Source: Euborellia annulipes (Eukaryota > Arthropoda > Insecta > Dermaptera > Anisolabididae). Taken from it: 64,000 nucleotides of DNA. Position 1 is the stretch's first letter; every line of letters starts with the position of its first letter. Location of the stretch: NCBI GenBank assembly GCA_023213315.1, contig JAKCPI010015817.1, positions 36,820 through 100,819 on the forward strand, read 5' to 3'. Under the pieces are notes generated by a model. The model was not told the origin of the DNA. It made no database searches and was given only the letters and a program-made list of their open reading frames with translations. Below are positions 56,845-64,000 of this stretch, piece after piece. Both the position numbers and the translations under genes were made by a program.

Positions 56845-58178
56845 TAGTTAGGCCAACTGCAATAGTGCTTGAAAAACTTTACAAAATTTAAAATACTGTA
56901 ACAAAAAATTAATTCGCCAGTTGTGACTCCGTCTTACAGTCGGTCTACCAGATACAAACTTTTACTGTATGTACGATTGATAAGTTAGTTAGTTATAAAT
57001 AAAGTTAAGTTTGTGTGATCTAAAGCAGAAGGTCTTATTCACAAAAAAAGAGGTGCTGAAATGTTAACAAATAAATAAGTTGGACCAGATTTGATAAAGC
57101 CAAATATTCAGGTTGTAATATGACAAGTTTTATTATTTTATTGAAAAATAATCAGATGTTATTCAGTCAACAAATATGTACAAGTTAATGTTTAGTTATA
57201 ATTTGAGTTCGATTAAATAGTTACAAAAAAAATAATAAGATTGTTTATGAAATAGATTCTTACATATAGATTTGAATCTTTTGTTTTGTTTTTGTTTTGA
57301 AAAATAATATTACAAATAATATTTTGTTAACAATTAGTCAATTATAATTAATAATATGAATAATAGGAATTCAATTAAAATATCAATTATTTTAATTAGT
57401 TTGCGTGGGCTTGTATTTGAGTTTATTAATTAACAATCACTAATTATTAGTTTGTTAAAATGTTATTAAAATGTTAAAATAAATATTAGATATTCTTAAT
57501 AATAGTTTTGGTACATAGTTTAGAAAACAAAAGATTTCTTATTTGAAAGAGAGTCAACTAGTATTTAAATGAATATACAAGCTGTATAGAAATGTTAAGT
57601 TAATATGAACGAAAAGGCAAGTTCAATTTAATTTAAAGAGAATGTATTTGTTTGATTCAATGTTCATGTATTTTATAAATAAGATTTGTTAGTTAGTAAA
57701 TGTTAGTTCCATTTAACTCCTGTTGAAATAGTCTGTATTTCACTTAATAGAAATAGCATGTAAGTAAATGGATTTCGAAACGAGACATTTATGTGTTATG
57801 AAAAAAAATAAGTCTGAGAACCTTTGAGCAATGGTTTGAGATCCTAGGCGGTCGTACGCTGCTAGCTGGGAGAAATCTTCTTGGAAAATGAAGGCAATTA
57901 TTTGTAAAATCACTTGATAAGTTGTAGATTGATTTCTGGCTGGCAGGGTAACGATTAACTCGAGTAAAATGTATGAAAAGGTTCAGCTTGAATCGTTCCG
58001 ATGTGGCTTGTTTGCTTGTTAATGAACAACTAACAACTGATTTATTAAATAATTAGAAAGAATAAATTATTAATTAAGTATTATTGGGATCATGTGACCG
58101 ATGTCAGAGAGATAGCAATTAGAGTTAGACTTCGCTTCACCCAGAGTAAGTCCACCATTAACTTAGGACCGCCGTGGC
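56845..58178. mobile_element. 1.33-kb noncoding insertion specific to arm B
   Basis: Arm A has a continuous CCATGGGGGTCTTAAAC at this point. In arm B the block is split by 1334 bp, with GTGTCCATGGGGGC on the left and GTGTCCAGGGGCC on the right, an imperfect duplication of about 13 bp. The insert has no long reading frame, TIR or LTR that I can see. It lies in the intron upstream of the first recognised zinc-finger exon. Confidence 0.6.
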
Positions 58179-58237
58179 GTGTCCAGGGGCCTTAAACATT
58201 TATATCTAACTAAAAATTGCATTAATATCTTTTTCAG

Positions 58238-61200
58238 GGCCACATTTCTTGTGCAGTGATTGTCTTACGAATTTTATTAGTGAAGAATTTCTCAACAAAC
58301 ATCAAAAGAAATGTATACATAGGAAATTACATTTAATTTTAAAAATAAAACTTCAATTGAGACGAAATACATCAGCTGATGGTAAGTTCATTTATTTGAT
58401 TAACAACCTTGGGTGAATTCTTCAAATTCTAATTTAGATGAAAATAGGCCTCTCTCCCTTTGTCCCCCATCTCGGAGATCATTAGGACATTTGAGAGATA
58501 AAACTTTTTAAGATTTTATTTCTTTTAATTTTCATTGATTAATGAATGCAAAATTATAATTCCTTAGCAAACTACAAACTACTTATCCAACGATATTATT
58601 AATTGATATCACAATTAAAAATAACAATAGTAATCCTGAGTGGGTGAAATCCTCTCACATATATATTTAATTATCCACGCAAATCTTTGATTAAATTGTT
58701 CTTTAAAGTTTCTTTTTGCCGAGAGTAGCAGAATTTTTATAAATTAAAGGGAACAATAAAAGAGTTTATTTTCTGCTAGGAAAATACCCTTTATAAATAA
58801 ATTAAAAAAATTATTTTTCCAGCAGAAGACACACTCTTTTATTGTCTCTTATAATTTAAATGGACCTTATTCATCTAAGGCTCTTCGCTCACGGGGCGTA
58901 ATGAATAAGTGATGAGTTATCGGAGAAATTTTTTCACTCCATTCGGATTATTGGTTCCAATCTTCTCAAAAACAGCTTCTCGAATATTTTCGAGAAGATC
59001 GGAAGTAGACTGATTGGTCTATATGATTTTAGATCCCCAACTCTTTTTCCAGCCTTAAGGATCATAATTATTTCAGCCACTTTCCACTGGGAAGGAAAGT
59101 AATTTATTCGAATTACCTAGTTGAATATTTGGCAAGTTTGCGTTATTTCTTTTAATATCTTCCCAAAAATTAGATCGTGCCCAGGCGATTTCTTGGGGTT
59201 GGTCTCTTTTCTGATTAGCTCAAAAATTTCTGAGGGCTTGAATTTTTTAATGGGAAGATCCATTTGCAAAGGAGAGGTGAGAAATTTTTTGATTTCTTCA
59301 TCTGACTGGCTAATGTTGGAGGGGAAAGGTTGGAAAGTGGAGGATAGGTGCAGGGCAAATTCATGAGCTTTTTCTTCATCACACACAGCCCAGTCATTTG
59401 TTAATTTTCTGATTGGAGGGAATTATTTTTTTTTTTTTTAAGCTTTCCATAAGGAATAGACAGTCTTTTCATTTGCGGGTAGGTTTTTAAGATCAGATAT
59501 AGATATAGATTGCTTTTAAAATATTTATAATTTTTTATTTTTTTCTTGCCTAATCTCATCTCCAAGACAATCTGTATCATTGTATATTTTTAAAATAAAT
59601 ATTTGTTTATAGTTGCTCTCATAATTTTTTTGAAACAACTTAACTAGAAACATTTCATTACCATCGATAAAGGGAGAATTTCTCCTGAAATGTTTGGCTT
59701 TTTAATAAAAAACGTTTTCGATCGTTTTACAAACGAGTTTTTCATTTGAATTTTACAAAAAAACAATCAAGAAACTTTAACATAGTTACATATTTGTATT
59801 AAACGCTAAATAAATAATTTTTGCTTCTCTCTATTGCAATTCTTTTGTCGCAACAATCAGCCGACAATGAAAATTCCTTTCTAAGTACGGATGCACCCGT
59901 TTTCTCAGAGTCCTTCTTTTCATCCGTCCATACCAATGAAACATAACAAGAGAAGTTCCTCATTACTTGAATCGCTGCTTAACACTGCTCATTCTAAAAA
60001 CTTGAAGAAGAGAGGTTTGTACCTTCTCGCTTGTAGACTCCGAGATGACTGCACAATAAAAATCGCCCCTTGAGCGAAGGGCCTAACCATTTTTTAAAAT
60101 ATAAACGATATAAAGCCCGAAGTATTTCTTAAAATTTTTTCAAAAAATCACACTATTCTTTAAAAATAAAATACTTAATTGTTGTATTAATTATAAAAAT
60201 ATCAAAACTACAATAAACTTTATTGCTCTATATTGAATTTCAATCTCTAAATTAATCTCATCAATACATTTATTTTTTTTCCAGATAATCGAACTAAGAA
60301 TGAAACTGAAGATTATTTCTGTGAAGAATGTTTATCTGGATTCCTATCATTGGCTGATTTCGAACGCCATATACAGGAAGGCCATTCAGAAGAAGTACTC
60401 TTCGCAAGTCATCTGAGCGATCGGAAATACGGTGCTGAAATTAAATCGGAACCCCTTAATGCCATGATTCCTCAGAGCGAGAAGGCTTCTAAACTGACCT
60501 TACATCCATATAATGCCGCCAAACGGTCTTTACAATGTCCTAACGATCAAGAAAAATTGAAATCAAAACAAACTAATCAATGTTTGGGAACTCATTCTAA
60601 TAACAAGCATACAGGCCAAAAGCATTTCGTCTGTGATCAATGCGAGAAGGGTTTCTCACAAAAGGGTGACCTCAAAAACCATTTAGTTATTCATACAGGC
60701 GAAAAGCCTTTCGTCTGTGATCACTGCGAGAAGGGTTTCTCACAATAAGGGTGATCTCAAAAAGCATTTACGTATTCATACGGGCGAAAAGCCTTTCGTC
60801 TGTGATCACTGCGAGAAGGGTTTCTCACAAAAGGGTGATCTCAAAAAGCATTTACGTATTCATACGGGCGAAAAGCCTTTCGTCTGTGATCAATGCGAGA
60901 AGGGTTTCTCACAAAAGGGTGATCTCAAAAGGCATTTACTTATTCATACGGGCGAAAAGCCTTTCGTCTGTGATCAATGCGAGAAGGGTTTCTCACAAAA
61001 GGGTGATCTCAAAAAGCATTTACGTATTCATACGGGCGAAAAGCCTTTCGTCTGTGATCAATGCGATGAAGGTGTTTCTCAAAAAGAGTCATCTCAAAAG
61101 GCATTTACTTATTCATACAGGCGAAAAGCCTTTCGTCTGTGATCACTGCGAGAAGGGTTTCTCAAATAAGGGTGATCTCAAAAAGCATTTACGTATTCAT

Positions 61201-61711
61201 ACGGGCGAAAAGCCTTTCGTCTGTGATCACTGCGAGAAAGGTTTTTCAGAAAAGGATATCTCACAAACGCATTTACGTATTCATACTGGCGAAAAGCCTT
61301 TCGTCTGTGATCACTGCGAGAAGGGTTTCTCAGAAAAAGGTAATCTCAAAAGGCATTTACGTATTCATACAGGCGAAAAGCCTTTCGTCTGTGATCAATG
61401 CGAGAAGGGTTTCTCAAATAAGGGTGATCTCAAAAAGCATTTACGTATTCATACGGGCGAAAAGCCTTTCGTCTGTGATCACTGCGATAAGGGTTTTTCA
61501 GAAAAGAGATATCTCAAAAGGCATTTACGTATTCATACTGGCGAAAAGCCTTTCGTCTGTGATCAATGCGAGAAGGGTTTCTCACAAAAGGGTGATCTCA
61601 AAAAGCATTTACGTATTCATACTGGCGAAAAGCCTTTCGTCTGTGATCAATGCGATAAAGGTTTTTTCACAAAAAGTTAATCTCAAAAGGCATATGAAAA
61701 TCCACTCCTAG
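58238..61711 (+). CDS. C2H2 zinc-finger gene, arm B copy (two 3' exons)
   Basis: Exon 58238-58381 (acceptor TTTTTCAG, donor GTAAGT) encodes a C2HC finger (CSDCLTNF..., HQKKC). Exon 60285-61711 (acceptor TTTTCCAG) completes the split Asp codon, then [15 protein letters not shown], a C2H2 finger ending HIQEGH, a polar linker, and 13 tandem 28-residue fingers (84-bp period, 60600-61700) joined by HTGEKPF linkers, ending KIHS. Predicted nuclear DNA-binding regulator. The frame breaks three times by +1 insertions: about 60747 (TCACAATAAGG for TCACAAAAGG), 61065-61090, and about 61665. Finger residues continue across each break. Several fingers are nearly identical, implying recent tandem expansion or conversion. 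The 5' exons are not found. Confidence 0.78.
58742..58852. mobile_element. Small MITE, arm B copy
   Basis: Inverted counterpart of 33560-33672: GGAACAATAAAAGAGT at one end and ACACTCTTTTATTGTC at the other. Confidence 0.65.
58935..59430 (-). pseudogene. Jockey-like LINE reverse transcriptase fragment
   Basis: Minus-strand conceptual pieces: [19 protein letters not shown], then after a stop [19 protein letters not shown] and [17 protein letters not shown]. These are the N-terminal blocks of a Jockey-type reverse transcriptase. Stops and truncation at both ends make it dead. In arm A the equivalent place holds about 200 bp of unrelated sequence (33285-33480), so the arms differ here by replacement. 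Confidence 0.75.
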
Positions 61712-62468
61712 AAAATGGACTCTATTGCTTCTATTTCAAATAACTAAATTAAATAAAACACAGAAATGGCCAACAGATAGATGAGGTTGCCCAGCTAATT
61801 CCAAGGCAATTAAATTCGAAGCAGTTGAAACTGATCTCTGACGACCAACAGTCATTTAGATTCAACCTTTGTGTCTAGTGAAACTATTTGTACTTCATCC
61901 CTTGTGTATATTGTATGCTTCTTTTTCTTGAAAATTAAACAAGCCTACTCTCTGACATGTTTGAATATTTATTTTCCCCAAATTTGTCCCGTTTAGATCT
62001 TAACTTACTTTTTCAATTATATTCATTCTTTATAATAAAATATAACTCATTACTCGTTAAGTATATATGAAATAATTACTTGGCGAGCGTATTCGCTTGC
62101 AAATACTCTCAAAGTCTTAACGTTTTAGAAAGATTACATTACACATACTAACCCCTTATCCTAGTATTAGAAAATTTAACATCAAATCGTATTGAACGTT
62201 CAATGTTACTTAGATACACACTTGAATCTATAAAATTCATTCGAGAGCCAAGTTTGAATTTCAGTTATCAATTTTAATACAAAACTCTTTTTTGAAAATA
62301 TTATTAATAGCAATAATAACGAAAATTTAAGATACATAAATGTCTTATCCGTATATACTAAGGAAATATCATCAGTTCACAATATTCATGCCACTTTTAA
62401 ACCAGCCAATTCACTCGCGTTTATTTTTTCAAAATTCAAATATAGAGGTCCTCTCTTATTTCAAAATA

Positions 62469-63456
62469 TACGAGGAGGAGTTGAAAAATAAGTTTCCCCT
62501 GTCGACTGTGGTCAGAGTTGTGTATGAAAGTCAAAAAATAGAATGAGACATTAAAGATATAACAAACCTTTATTTTTCCACATAGGTACCAAGTACATTG
62601 AGACATTTGTCATATCGCTTAATAAGCTTCAAAAAGCCCTCCAGGAAAAAATCAGGGCTTTGCATACGGAAGAAGCGTTGAACGGCTTGTTTCACTTCCG
62701 TATTGCTTCCAAAGCGCCTTCCCCCGATGGATTTGTCTTCAAAGCCGTGGATGATGTTTTGAGCTCGCTTCATGTGAGATTCCAAGTTCATCCGCTACTT
62801 CATCGGATGGTGATACGCCGGTTCGCTCTAATCATGTCATCCACCTTCCTGACATTTGCATCTGTAGTGGCCGTGCGCGTCCGTCCAGCTCTCGGCATGT
62901 CCTCCACTTGCTGACGTCCACCACTGAATGTGCGACAGCCATCTCCGCACCATTTGCTTCGACATCACACCTGGCCCATAGACTTCCACGAGGCGGTTAT
63001 GAATTTCTGTTCCTGATACTCCACGTGCCAATTCATAGCGGATAACCGCTCTCACTTCCTCCTTTGACCACGAATTCAAAACGCACCTTCTCTCCATACC
63101 TACCGGGGCTCAAATGAGAGGCTGGTCTCCGCTTTGCGCAGGCACTGCAACAGCGCCATCTGCTTGATTTGCAGCGACCTCTACCCAATGGTGTATCGGT
63201 GACTTGCGCGTTTTCCTGCTGTGTCGCCTTTCGCCCATAGCCGTTCAACGCTTCTTCCATATGCAAAGCCCTGAATTTTTCTTGGAGGACTTTTTGAAGC
63301 TTATCAAGCGATATGACAAATGTCTCAACGTACTCGTACGAGAATAATAAAATAAAGGTATGTCATATCTTTAATGTCTCATTCTATTTTTTGACTTTCA
63401 TACACAACTCTGACCACAGTCGACAGGGGAAACTTATTTTTCAACTCCTCCTCGTA
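62469..63456 (-). mobile_element. Mariner element with the same end at both termini
   Basis: The borders are TATA followed by CGAGGAGGAGTTG, mirrored at the right. The inverted arms are about 219 bp (62469-62687 and 63239-63456) and include the 3' end of the transposase frame. In the left arm the minus-strand frame 62791-62570 reads GGRRFGSNTEVKQAVQRFF to a final YVEK, a mariner C-terminus. The right arm repeats that 3' sequence inverted in place of the normal 5' end. Between them, 63097-62837 encodes the N-terminus (EEVRAVIRYELARGVSGTEI), then frame changes and a large deletion of the catalytic domain. Non-autonomous. Confidence 0.85.
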
Positions 63457-63544
63457 TATTTTATTTTTTATTTTTTGATTGAAGATAACACAGATTTTTT
63501 TTGCAACGAAATTTTCTCTGGAGAGAGACGGACTGGTAGAAATT

Positions 63545-63943
63545 TTAATTGAAAGTAATGGAAGGCAGCCCAGAGGTAGTGAGAAAGAAAAAAATTAACA
63601 CATATAAAATAAGCTGTAATTTATTGGAATCCTTCCTCCTTTCCTTCAAACCGACGTTTCGGAGGATTTTTCCCTCCTTCTTCAGGGTTTCAAAGGTTCA
63701 ATGAATGAAACAAATAAAATGTTTCCTTCTTCTCTCTGAACACTACTGTGGAAAGAAGAAGGAAACATTTTATTTGTTTCATTCGTTGACCCTTTGAAAC
63801 CCTGAAGAAGGAGGGAAAAATCCTCCGAAACGTCGGTTTGAAAGGAAAGGAGGAAGGATTCCAATAAATTACAGCTTATTTTATATGTGTTAATTTTTTC
63901 TTTCCTCACTACCTCTGGGCTGCCTTCCATTACTTTCAATTAA
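63545..63943. repeat. 399-bp palindrome with inverted pair of HH motifs
   Basis: The arms run from TTAATTGAAAGTAATGGAAG to its complement at 63943. Each arm has the hammerhead-like motif: plus strand 63802-63834 (CUGAAGA, A, GGAGG/CCUCC, GAAAC, GUC) and minus strand 63685-63653. Stem I is long: CCTTTGAAACC before the core pairs with GGTTTGAAAGG after it at 10 of 11 positions. Relatives of the unit occur at 10211 and 21071. Confidence 0.8.
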
Positions 63944-64000
63944 TAACACAATTTTTTTTTACTTTTTATGATGTCATATAACGGCTTTTCGAACACTTAC

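Larger units (their letters stand above)
54360..62215. repeat. Inverted segmental duplication, arm B
   Basis: Inverted counterpart of 30960-34900, about twice as long because of added sequence: E2 copy 2 and neighbouring repeats (54785-56560), a 1.33-kb insertion (56845-58178), a LINE piece (58935-59430) and extra zinc fingers. Matching blocks flank each of these, so the shared order is clear. Confidence 0.85.

Noticed and set aside
60600..61711. Regular 84-bp repeats that could be read as a CRISPR-like array
   Set aside because: The repeat encodes 28-residue C2H2 fingers with TGEKPF linkers, and there are no unique spacers.

Overview
This is AT-rich animal DNA, most likely from an arthropod. 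It has spliced genes with GT/AG introns, C2H2 zinc-finger genes, an RBM12-type RNA-binding protein, tRNA-derived SINEs and remnants of most animal transposon classes. There are no operons, bacterial ribosome sites or CRISPR arrays. A caligid copepod would fit the zinc-finger style and repeat content, but that is only an impression; the species cannot be fixed from this window.

Layout. Positions 1-10900 hold dispersed and tandem repeats, a hAT MITE (5587-6311), SINEs and a decayed mariner. The 3' part of an RBM12-like gene occupies 10901-13459 in one long exon broken by four frame changes. Positions 13600-30900 are transposon-derived: a Harbinger-like MITE, a 349-bp palindrome, stem-loop elements, a 1.6-kb inverted-repeat element, RTE fragments and a hAT transposase remnant. 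Positions 30960-34900 and 54360-62215 are the two arms of a large inverted duplication. Each arm carries a C2H2 zinc-finger gene, one on the minus strand and one on the plus strand, with their 5' sides facing each other. Between the arms lie a 5'-truncated LINE (34901-36150), further MITEs and SINEs, a pogo/Tigger-like element and a complete Ty3/gypsy LTR retrotransposon (46468-50996) with identical 146-bp LTRs and one intact 1312-residue Gag-Pol frame. The window ends with a mariner whose two ends are inverted copies of the same terminal segment (62469-63456) and a 399-bp palindrome (63545-63943).

The most interesting pattern is a recurring RNA-like motif: CUGANGA, one extra base, a short hairpin, GAAAC, then a self-complementary ACGU or ACUAUAGU that runs into GUC or GUU. 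It occurs at eight good sites and several decayed ones, twice as inverted dimers. The order matches the hammerhead ribozyme core, with helix III so short that it could form only between two molecules. Minimal dimeric hammerheads of this general kind are known from Penelope-like retroelements. No Penelope reverse transcriptase is visible here, so these look like orphan terminal repeats.

Only three host genes are supported (RBM12-like and two zinc-finger genes), and all contain frame disruptions, mostly single-base insertions. The unbroken 3.9-kb retroelement frame serves as an internal comparison when deciding between sequence error and pseudogene decay. Apart from that retrotransposon, nothing looks autonomous.
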